Shown: piece after piece, positions 40,837 to 48,220 of the stretch
How positions within the stretch are numbered: position 1 is the first letter of the stretch
How the letters are laid out: every line of letters begins with the position of its first letter
Origin: an uncultured Eubacteriales bacterium
GTDB lineage: Bacteria > Bacillota > Clostridia > Christensenellales > Borkfalkiaceae
DNA length: 55,371 nt
Reading direction: 5' to 3'
Assembly (NCBI GenBank): GCA_900542935.1
Contig: UQPN01000016.1
Coordinates: 1-55,371, forward strand
Program-made: the position numbers and the translations under genes
The notes under the pieces: generated by a model
Databases searched by the model: none
Told to the model about the DNA's origin: nothing
The model's input: the letters and a program-made list of their open reading frames with translations, nothing else

Positions 40837-42717
40837 ATGATTGAAAAGAACGATATTTTAACGGGAAAAGTGCAGTCTTTCGGGAGCGACGGCGAGGGCG
40901 TCGTCTGTGCGGAAGGGTGCGTTTTTTTCGTGCCGTATGCGCTGCCGGGCGAAGAAATTTCGTTTAAGGCGCTGAAAATCAAGGGAAATACCGGCTACGG
41001 TAAAATAGAAAAGGTGATTGTCCCCGCGAAAGGACGGGTACAGCCGAAGTGCCCCGTGTTTTATACGTGCGGCGGGTGTCAGTTGCAGCACGCGGACTAC
41101 GAAACGCAGCGGGAGTTCAAGCGGGAAAAAGTGAAAAACGCGTTGTGCAAAATCGGCGGGGTAGAGGCGGAAGTTTCGCCCGTTGTGGCATGCGAAAGCG
41201 AATACGGATACCGGAATAAACTGCAGATTCCCGTGGGGGTGGACGCAAACGGGCACACGGCGCTGGGATTTTATGCGGAGCGCAGTCATCGGCTGGTGCC
41301 TGCGGAAAAATGTTATATTCACCCCGCGTGGGCGGAAGATCTGATGGCGGCGTTCAGGGAATACATAGCCGTTTCGGGAGCGAAAGGGTATGACGAACGG
41401 ACGAAAAAAGGGCTTTTGCGGCATCTGGTGGCGCGGGAGATTGACGGAAAATTGTTGGTTACCGTGGTGGCGACGGCGAGAAAACTTCCGTGCGAGGCGT
41501 GGCTGACGGGGAGGTTACAGAAATTATTTCCCGGCTGCGGCGTGTATGTGAACGTGAATACGGGCGAAACCAACGTGATTTTCGGCGACAGATTTTATCT
41601 GTTGTGCGGCGCCGCGCGGCTGGAAGGGCGCACGGGCGGAATCGCGTACGAGGCGGGTGCGGAAACGTTTGTGCAGGTGAATCCGGAAATACGCGAAAAA
41701 TTGTACGAACGGGCGATGGAGGCGTGTTTTGCGGGCGGCGCGGATACGGTGATAGACGCGTATTCGGGCGGCGGATTGATGACGGCGATGGCGGCGAAGC
41801 GGTGCAAACGCGCGTACGGGGTGGAGCTGAATAAAGAGGCTTCGGCGTGCGCGGAGGCGCTGAAAGCGAAAAACGGGTTGCAAAATATGACGAATATCTG
41901 CGGCGACGCGGCTGCGGAAGTGCCTGCGATTATGGATCGGGAACGGGCGTTATGGCAGAAAGAGTCTGCGGGGAAAGCGGTTTCTTCGCCGCACGGCTAC
42001 GGTGAAAAGGTGGCGCTGATACTGGATCCGCCGCGCGCCGGGGTGGCGCGGAGCGTGTTGCAGGCGATTTTAAAATCGGGCATCGAACGGTTTGTAATGA
42101 TCAGCTGCAATCCGGCGACGTTGGCGCGGGACCTTGGAATTTTAACGGGAACGCTGCGCGAGGAAAACGGCGTTCTGGTGAAAGTTCCGGCGGCGGAAAC
42201 GGGAGAAACGACGGCGAAAGAGAGCGGAAAATTTTTTGACGGCGAATTGTCCGACGGCGCGAAGGAATTAACCGACGGCGAATTGTCCGACGGCGCCGGA
42301 GAGAGAGAAATAACGGCGTATTATAAAATCGAAAGCGTTGAACCGTTTGATATGTTTCCGCAAACGAAGCACGTCGAGACGTTGGTTTGCTTGTCCAAAA
42401 AATCAGAAAAACATATCAGCATTGACGTTGAATTCGGAGAAAGTGACGGGCAAATATCGCTTAAAAAACTTCAAAAAGAGTTAAACGAGCAAAAACATAA
42501 AAAGAAAACGACTTATAAAGATATTCAAAAGTGGGTAGAAGAGAACTACGGATTTAAGGTACATACGGCTTACATTGCCGAGGTAAAACGCGATTTGGGT
42601 TTACCTATGTACGACGCGCCGAACGCGGTAGAAGAATTGAAACGCCCGCGTTCTCACCCGACGGCAGAAATGTCGGACGCGATCAAAGCCGCATTAAAAC
42701 ATTTTGAAATAATTTAA
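40837..42717 (+). CDS. rlmD: RlmD-type 23S rRNA uracil-C5 methyltransferase with element-derived tail
   Basis: A 626-residue fusion. Residues about 5-60 are a TRAM domain; CPVFYTCGGC provides the iron-sulfur cysteines. The SAM-dependent methyltransferase part has DAYSGGGLMT, LDPPRAG and the catalytic SCNPATLARDL. It methylates a uracil in 23S rRNA. The normal enzyme should end near HVETLVCLSKK. Here about 95 more residues follow (HISIDVEFGES, YGFKVHTAYIAEVKRDLG, ALKHFEII) and base composition drops sharply at that point, so the tail comes from the integrated element. A short in-frame duplication (DGELSDGA twice) lies near residue 475. ATG 40837 was preferred to GTG 40828. Confidence 0.88.
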   Translation: MIEKNDILTGKVQSFGSDGEGVVCAEGCVFFVPYALPGEEISFKALKIKGNTGYGKIEKVIVPAKGRVQPKCPVFYTCGGCQLQHADYETQREFKREKVKNALCKIGGVEAEVSPVVACESEYGYRNKLQIPVGVDANGHTALGFYAERSHRLVPAEKCYIHPAWAEDLMAAFREYIAVSGAKGYDERTKKGLLRHLVAREIDGKLLVTVVATARKLPCEAWLTGRLQKLFPGCGVYVNVNTGETNVIFGDRFYLLCGAARLEGRTGGIAYEAGAETFVQVNPEIREKLYERAMEACFAGGADTVIDAYSGGGLMTAMAAKRCKRAYGVELNKEASACAEALKAKNGLQNMTNICGDAAAEVPAIMDRERALWQKESAGKAVSSPHGYGEKVALILDPPRAGVARSVLQAILKSGIERFVMISCNPATLARDLGILTGTLREENGVLVKVPAAETGETTAKESGKFFDGELSDGAKELTDGELSDGAGEREITAYYKIESVEPFDMFPQTKHVETLVCLSKKSEKHISIDVEFGESDGQISLKKLQKELNEQKHKKKTTYKDIQKWVEENYGFKVHTAYIAEVKRDLGLPMYDAPNAVEELKRPRSHPTAEMSDAIKAALKHFEII

Positions 42718-42726
42718 AAATAGAAT

Positions 42727-42757
42727 GAACTCGGATTTATTCTCCGGGTTCTTTTTT
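42727..42757 (+). terminator. Terminator after rlmD tail
   Basis: GAACTCGGA (42727-42735) pairs with TCCGGGTTC (42743-42751), then TTTTTT. It separates host rlmD transcription from the element's genes. Confidence 0.85.
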
Positions 42758-42775
42758 ATAGAGTATCTGTTTCGA

Positions 42776-42804
42776 TTGAAAAAATCCGTTAAATATCGTA
42801 TAAT
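42776..42804 (+). promoter_or_regulatory. Promoter of the polymerase-like gene
   Basis: TTGAAA (42776-42781), 17-base spacer, TATAAT (42799-42804), 31 bases before the ATG at 42836. Confidence 0.85.
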
Positions 42805-42835
42805 AGAATATAAGAACAAGCAGGGAGAAATTATC

Positions 42836-45436
42836 ATGTCGATTAAAGGGTATCGTATCCTTTCGTTGGAAGCGAATACAATATATGAACAGGAACAGTC
42901 AAACGGCGTAGATATCGGGTATAAAATGCCCGAAAAGAAAAATTACGCCTATTTTTGCTTGTTCAATAACGTATTGGATTACTCGCTTGATTTAATCGAA
43001 CTTGAAAAGTGCTATGAAAAAAAATACAGGAAAAAATTTTATTTCGAGGACAAATATAAAAACAAATACACCCTTGCAGTAATCAACTTAAAGTTTACAT
43101 ACAATTATAAAAATGAAAACGATAAAAAAGAAACTAAAAATCTTAAAGAACTAAGAGAGCATTTTTACGAACAAGGTTTTAATCTTGGCGGAGTGCGTTA
43201 CGTTCGATACAAGAGAAGCAGCGGAAGTTCGCGTCAAGGGAAATGTTTGTTTATCAGCGAAAAATTGCTTAAACATATGTCAGAATGGGGCGAATGCGGA
43301 TTAAAGCCTACGGAAGATTTGGCGTCGTGGGAAGCATATAAATCGTTGTCGCTCAGTTCTCTTAAAGACGTGATAAAAATTCCGCTTAACGGTATATTGT
43401 TTATCTCCGATTGTAAAAGCGAATTTTTAGAAGAAGTCGTATGCGTGGAAGAAAAAGACGGTTTACAAGCAACCGCAAAAGAAACATTGATTACAAACGA
43501 TATCTGGGACGGAGAAAGTTTGCTTGACGAAAGTTTGTTTAAGGGTGATTATGCGACAAAGCATATGCTACTTCTTCGTAATAAATTTTTTAAGTCTTGC
43601 GGATTTAAGACCGGACTTCAAAAATGGTTTCGGGATAAAGGGATATCTTTAGAAGATTTGAAAAAGCGCGGTTTTATAACGCTTGCCACGGATATAAATC
43701 AAATCGTTATGGTAACGACGCCAAACAGTATGAAATTTCTGAAGTTTATGCAAGGCGGGTTTACGGAAAATAACGTTCGTAAGTGGGCGGATAAGGTTGA
43801 TTGCACGTTTGGCGTAGTTAAATATGATAAATACACGAAGTTTTTCGACGGAAAGATGGTTCAAAGCAGTTATCAGTTTATCAACACGTTAGGTTTAACC
43901 GAAGCGCAGGCGGAAGAATTATTAAAACCGAGTAAAGACTATTTGACGACTATCAGAAACGATTACGATTTTATGCGTTATCATTTCAGCGATGTATCTA
44001 AAAGAGAAAAGATTAAAGATGATGAAACCGAATACGAAGAAATATCCGACGGTCTTGCCGAGCGAAGCGAAGTAATTTTTACACTGATGAAGATTAACCG
44101 CGGGTTTAAGGATACTTTAATTTATAATAATTTCAGAAACAAAGTAATCGAATCGCAAAAAAATAAATTTAAGCAAGGGCATATTCTTTTACCCGGGACG
44201 AACGCAACCTTGTTCGGAAACGGACCAGAAATGCTGATGGCATTATCCGGCGAGTTCGATATAAATAATACAAAAAATACGGCGAAAGTTTTAAACATAG
44301 GTGAAATAGCCTGTAAAAAGTTCGGACACGGTGAAAAATTAGTATGCGCCCGCTCTCCCCATATCACGATGGGGAATTTGTACGGCGTAACAAATAATTT
44401 ATCGGGTGATATTTGGAATTATTTCGATTTAGGAGAAAACATCGTTTGCGTGAATGCGATCGGAGAAAACATACAGCAACGATTAAACGGCTGCGATTAC
44501 GATTCCGACGCAATGCTTATTACGAACGATAAGTTAATTGTAGAAACTGCCTTTAAGCAAAAAGATTTATTCAAAGTACCCGTATGCGGAATTAAGTCGG
44601 GAAAAAGTAAAAAGCAAACGCTTGCCGAATTGGACCACTCTACGAGTGAAAATAAAATCGGAAACATTGTAAATTTGTCGCAAAAATTAAACAGCATTTT
44701 GTGGGATAAACTCAATCACGGAGAATGCTCTGAAAATATACAGAATATTTATAAAGACATATGCAAACTTGCCGTACTTTCGGGAATTGAAATAGATAAA
44801 GCCAAGAGAGCCTACGATAACGTCAGGGTATCGAAAGAAATTGATATAATCGCAAAAAAATACAATGCCGGCGCTCCGGAATTTTTCCAAGAAATCGTCC
44901 GTTCCGATTCAAAACGCGAAAAAAGGCATACGTTTTACGACGCCCCCATGGAATACGTCTATAAGAACGTAAAAGGAATTGACTATCGAGTGGGTAAAGA
45001 TAAACAAAAAACGTATATTGCAATTTCGGATATGCTAAAAGAGCCTGAAACGAAAAGTACTTCCACGGTTTATGACAAAAAAAGAAAGATCATAAACGCT
45101 TGCGAGGAATATGAACAAAAATTAAAATTATTGTATCAAGGTTTAAGGCTCGCCGATGAGGACGAAAAAGACATAATCTACGAAAAGATACGGCAAACAA
45201 AGGAAGAGCGTAATGAACAAGTGAAAGAACTGCTTTCGGAAGAATACGTTTTATACCTGGTTATAAAAGATTACGAAAAAGAAGAACGGGAAAATTGGCA
45301 TATTTATGCACCGCTGCTGGAAAGCGAACTTTTTAAGAAAATGTTAAAAGCAAGCAAAGAAAAAATGCCGCAGGTCGTTCAAAAAGGCGACGGCGAATAC
45401 GATTTATACGGACTAAAATTCACAAAAATCAATTAA
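42836..45436 (+). CDS. Two-barrel RNA polymerase-like protein (RdRP/YonO-type signature)
   Basis: An 866-residue protein. I recognise the catalytic signature of the two-double-psi-barrel polymerase superfamily (multisubunit RNAP beta', eukaryotic RNA-silencing RdRPs, phage YonO). NGCDYDSDAMLIT has the three aspartates D554, D556, D558; the family consensus is DxDGD, here with Ser for Gly. About 60 residues before it, KLVCARSPHITMGNL matches the R-x-P segment ahead of the active site, and GHILLPGTNATLFGNG could belong to the first barrel. Residues 1-about 400 and 620-866 are unassigned, the latter rich in helices. ATG 42836 follows AGGGAG and a promoter; ATG 42725 would overlap the terminator. 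Family assignment is by motif only. Confidence 0.65.
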   Translation: MSIKGYRILSLEANTIYEQEQSNGVDIGYKMPEKKNYAYFCLFNNVLDYSLDLIELEKCYEKKYRKKFYFEDKYKNKYTLAVINLKFTYNYKNENDKKETKNLKELREHFYEQGFNLGGVRYVRYKRSSGSSRQGKCLFISEKLLKHMSEWGECGLKPTEDLASWEAYKSLSLSSLKDVIKIPLNGILFISDCKSEFLEEVVCVEEKDGLQATAKETLITNDIWDGESLLDESLFKGDYATKHMLLLRNKFFKSCGFKTGLQKWFRDKGISLEDLKKRGFITLATDINQIVMVTTPNSMKFLKFMQGGFTENNVRKWADKVDCTFGVVKYDKYTKFFDGKMVQSSYQFINTLGLTEAQAEELLKPSKDYLTTIRNDYDFMRYHFSDVSKREKIKDDETEYEEISDGLAERSEVIFTLMKINRGFKDTLIYNNFRNKVIESQKNKFKQGHILLPGTNATLFGNGPEMLMALSGEFDINNTKNTAKVLNIGEIACKKFGHGEKLVCARSPHITMGNLYGVTNNLSGDIWNYFDLGENIVCVNAIGENIQQRLNGCDYDSDAMLITNDKLIVETAFKQKDLFKVPVCGIKSGKSKKQTLAELDHSTSENKIGNIVNLSQKLNSILWDKLNHGECSENIQNIYKDICKLAVLSGIEIDKAKRAYDNVRVSKEIDIIAKKYNAGAPEFFQEIVRSDSKREKRHTFYDAPMEYVYKNVKGIDYRVGKDKQKTYIAISDMLKEPETKSTSTVYDKKRKIINACEEYEQKLKLLYQGLRLADEDEKDIIYEKIRQTKEERNEQVKELLSEEYVLYLVIKDYEKEERENWHIYAPLLESELFKKMLKASKEKMPQVVQKGDGEYDLYGLKFTKIN

Positions 45437-45467
45437 AACTCCATAATTATTACCTTTTATAGAATTC

Positions 45468-45503
45468 TACCCATTATATTGTAATATAATGGGTAATTTT
45501 TTT
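45468..45503 (+). terminator. Terminator after the polymerase-like gene
   Basis: A perfect 13-bp stem TACCCATTATATT with its complement, 2-base loop, then A and seven T. It closes the transcript of the polymerase-like gene, so the protease gene probably has its own promoter, which I could not identify with confidence. Confidence 0.88.
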
Positions 45504-45575
45504 GCAGTAGTTCTCGTTATACTCACCCTATCGGACAAGGGTGCAGACTTAATCTATTTTACGGAGGATTTGCCG

Positions 45576-46862
45576 ATGGCAAAAACGGAACAGATTACTA
45601 CAAAAACTAAAATCGCAGGTTACGAAAAAGAAGTCGCACAATTAGAGCAGTTAAAAGATTTTCTGCATAACGCGGGCAAATATGCCGATTGCGGCGTACA
45701 TATTCCAAAAGGCGTTCTGCTTTACGGTTATCCCGGCGTCGGGAAAACCGTAATGGCAAAATCGATTGCCGATGAAAATATCAACATAATCGAATTGCGT
45801 GCGGCGGATTGCACAAGAGATAATTCGGAAGAATTTATTCAGGAAGCATTTGCGCAGGCAAAGAAAATGAAACCGTGTCTTTTATTGATTGACGAATTCG
45901 ATAAAATTGCAGGACTTCGCGACGAGTATTATATTGCAATGAACGATAAGGCGATGAAAATTCTTCTTCAGGAACTCGATTCGTTAAAAGACGAGAACGG
46001 CGTGTTGGTCGTTGCAACCTGTAACGATATTCGCAGGCTTGGTCCGGCGCTCGTGCGTTCCGGAAGATTTGACAGAATTTTCGAAATCGGGTTACCGTCA
46101 CTTGACGACAGAAAGAAAATTTTAAGTCTGTATTTCGACAGAATAAAAATGCCGAAAAATCTTGACGTGGATTACGTTGCAAGAGTAACTTCTGGATATT
46201 CTGGGGCGCAACTCGAATGTCTTGTGAACGAATCCGGTATTCTCGCTATCGAAAGAAAACGATCGGATATCGACTTCGACTGTTTTCAAACAGCCATGAA
46301 TCGTCTTGCTTTTCACGGCGTTGAAGGCGAAATTAAAGACAGCGAAAAACATTTGGTGGCAGTACACGAAGCGGGACACGCGATTGTGGCGTTATACTTA
46401 AAACCGGACAAGGTGTCGACTGCAACGATCATTCCTCAAGGGCAATCGAGAGGACACACTCGTATGATTTACGACGAGGAGATATGCTGCTCCGAAAACA
46501 ACGACGGCATAGACGACGTTGCAATTGCTCTCGGCGGAAGAGTAGCCGAAATAATAGAGTTCGGCGAGGCTTCGTGCGGATGCTCAAACGATATGAGGCA
46601 AGCGATAATGAGCCTTAATTTTATGATAACGGAAGGCGGGAAATTCGGTTATGAATACTTGCTTGATTATTCTCGGTGCGGAGTAATTTCGGATTCGCAA
46701 GGCGAAAAAGTGGTTGCAAAACGCGTTGAGATATTGAACGAAACGCACGAAAAAGTTAAAAATATTATTTCGGAGCATAAAGGGGTATTCGATAAAATTG
46801 TAGAAGCGTTAGAAACAAAACATCTGTTAAGCCGCGAAGAACTGTTGAAAATGGTGGCTTAA
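45576..46862 (+). CDS. Soluble FtsH-like AAA+ ATPase with M41 protease domain
   Basis: A 428-residue protein with FtsH architecture but no membrane helix. The AAA+ module has Walker A GYPGVGKT (51-58), Walker B CLLLIDEFDK, the second region of homology RSGRFDRIFEIGLPS and a lid domain. The M41 peptidase has HEAGH at 264-268 and the third zinc ligand in GEASCGCSNDMRQA. It should be an ATP-driven zinc protease free in the cytosol. ATG 45576 follows CGGAGGA; the frame upstream to 45489 runs through a terminator. It lies downstream of the polymerase-like gene on the element, suggesting joint function. Confidence 0.9.
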   Translation: MAKTEQITTKTKIAGYEKEVAQLEQLKDFLHNAGKYADCGVHIPKGVLLYGYPGVGKTVMAKSIADENINIIELRAADCTRDNSEEFIQEAFAQAKKMKPCLLLIDEFDKIAGLRDEYYIAMNDKAMKILLQELDSLKDENGVLVVATCNDIRRLGPALVRSGRFDRIFEIGLPSLDDRKKILSLYFDRIKMPKNLDVDYVARVTSGYSGAQLECLVNESGILAIERKRSDIDFDCFQTAMNRLAFHGVEGEIKDSEKHLVAVHEAGHAIVALYLKPDKVSTATIIPQGQSRGHTRMIYDEEICCSENNDGIDDVAIALGGRVAEIIEFGEASCGCSNDMRQAIMSLNFMITEGGKFGYEYLLDYSRCGVISDSQGEKVVAKRVEILNETHEKVKNIISEHKGVFDKIVEALETKHLLSREELLKMVA

Positions 46863-46869
46863 TCAATGT

Positions 46870-46898
46870 GCCGGCGGGCTTATAAAGAGCCTGCCGGC
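46870..46898 (+). terminator. Hairpin after the FtsH-like gene
   Basis: GCCGGCGGGCT (46870-46880) pairs with AGCCTGCCGGC (46888-46898) with one wobble. Only TTTC follows, so it is a weak terminator or an mRNA-stability hairpin. Confidence 0.55.
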
Positions 46899-46941
46899 TT
46901 TCACTTATAAAGTGGCACAATTATTTTTCGGGAGAATACGA

Positions 46942-47277
46942 ATGAAAAACTTTATTTATTGTACAACCACGGCTAAGGGCGAACAATCGTTTTATTTGAC
47001 GGCGCAAGGAACAAAATACTTTCTCTTTGCGCAAGCATATAGAAGAAGTAATAAAGAAGTTTTTGAACAAAGAATTTCTTTATACGACTTAAGAAAACTT
47101 AAAAAACATTGCAGTTACAGCGTAAGGCATACTGCAGAAAAGTTGCCCGTTTATATTCGATATATTGAGCAGGAATACGGCGTTTTAATCATGGAAAAGA
47201 CAAAACGTAAAAATTTAAATCGTCAAGACAAGAAACGATTTGGGGATGATGATTATTTTAATGGGGAGACGGCGTAA
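46942..47277 (+). CDS. Small protein conserved on this type of element
   Basis: A 111-residue basic protein. MKNFIYCTTTAKGEQSFYL, QAYRRSNKEVFEQ and KLPVYIRYIEQEYGVLI look like a compact alpha/beta fold; the C-terminal 20 residues are charged (KTKRKNLNRQDKKRF). I recall similar short proteins on Clostridial mobile elements but know no function. GGGAG precedes ATG 46942. It is directly followed, without a gap, by the ADP-ribosylglycohydrolase gene, so they are co-translated. Confidence 0.7.
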   Translation: MKNFIYCTTTAKGEQSFYLTAQGTKYFLFAQAYRRSNKEVFEQRISLYDLRKLKKHCSYSVRHTAEKLPVYIRYIEQEYGVLIMEKTKRKNLNRQDKKRFGDDDYFNGETA

Positions 47278-48099
47278 ATGATAGGTGCAATTATAGGCGA
47301 TATCGTTGGTAGCCGGTTTGAATTTAAGGAACATTATGGAAAAGATTTTGCGTTGTTTGCCGACGGGTGTCGATTTACGGATGATACTTTAATGACTCTT
47401 GCAGTGGCAAGAGCGTTGCTACTTAGTAAAAGTAATTACGATGATTTGAGCGAATTAACCGTTCAGGTTATGAAAGATATAGCAAAGCCCTACCCTCGAA
47501 TCGGGTGGGGAAATATGTTTTATAAATGGTTGTTTGAAAAAAGCAAACCTTATTATAGTTACGGAAACGGTGCCGGAATGCGAATAAGCCCCGTCGGCTG
47601 GGTTGCGGAATCGGAAGAGGCAGTGAAAAATCTCTCAAGAAAGGTTACGGAAATTTCGCATAATCATCCCGACGGAATAAAGGGCGCGGAAGCGATTGCT
47701 ATGGCGGTATATCTTGCAAGAACAGGCAAAGATAAGGGTTATATTCGTGAAAGAATGAGCGAGTATTATCCAAAGTTAAAAGATAAAAACTTTGCTATTA
47801 AATGGTTGATGAGAAATTACGGTTATGACGATTGGGGAGCTTGGGTGACTTGTGAAGGAAGTATTCCGCACGCTATTGTTGCGTTTTTAGACGGGGAAAA
47901 CTTTGAAGACGTTATCCGAAGCGCCGTAGGAATCGGCGGCGATTCTGATACAATCGGCGCGATGGCAGGAAGCATTGCCGAAGCATATTACGGTGTGCCT
48001 TACGAATTAGAAGAAAAAGCTTTAAGTTATTTGCCCGAAGATTTGCAAGGCTTGTGTCACGCTTTTAGAACGATTAAAAAAGAGAGAGTTGTCAGATAA
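47278..48099 (+). CDS. ADP-ribosylglycohydrolase family protein
   Basis: A 273-residue DraG-type hydrolase, which removes ADP-ribose from proteins or nucleic acid using two magnesium ions. The metal-site residues sit in CRFTDDTLMTLAVARAL near the N-terminus and GIGGDSDTIGAMAGSIAEAYYG near the C-terminus. GNGAGMRISPVGW is the ribose-binding loop. The start ATG follows the previous stop directly. On a mobile element it could reverse host or phage ADP-ribosylation, but no ADP-ribosyltransferase gene lies beside it. Confidence 0.92.
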   Translation: MIGAIIGDIVGSRFEFKEHYGKDFALFADGCRFTDDTLMTLAVARALLLSKSNYDDLSELTVQVMKDIAKPYPRIGWGNMFYKWLFEKSKPYYSYGNGAGMRISPVGWVAESEEAVKNLSRKVTEISHNHPDGIKGAEAIAMAVYLARTGKDKGYIRERMSEYYPKLKDKNFAIKWLMRNYGYDDWGAWVTCEGSIPHAIVAFLDGENFEDVIRSAVGIGGDSDTIGAMAGSIAEAYYGVPYELEEKALSYLPEDLQGLCHAFRTIKKERVVR

Positions 48100-48143
48100 A
48101 AATCAAAGTCGTAAAAATCAAAGTTAATTACATGATAACTCAA

Positions 48144-48201
48144 ATTGTCAAATAAGACAACTAAACGGTTGATTTTTGACAATAGATCTGTTAATCTATT
48201 G
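48144..48201. promoter_or_regulatory. Overlapping palindromic operators upstream of HTH gene
   Basis: ATTGTCAAA (48144-48152) and TTTGACAAT (48175-48183) form a 9-bp inverted repeat 22 bases apart. CAATAGAT (48180-48187) and ATCTATTG (48194-48201) form a second, overlapping one. A TTGATT/TAATCT promoter (48169-48197, 17-base spacer) lies within them. Likely autoregulation by the HTH protein encoded 20 bases downstream. Confidence 0.6.
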
Positions 48202-48220
48202 TTGTAAGCGGAGGTAAACT

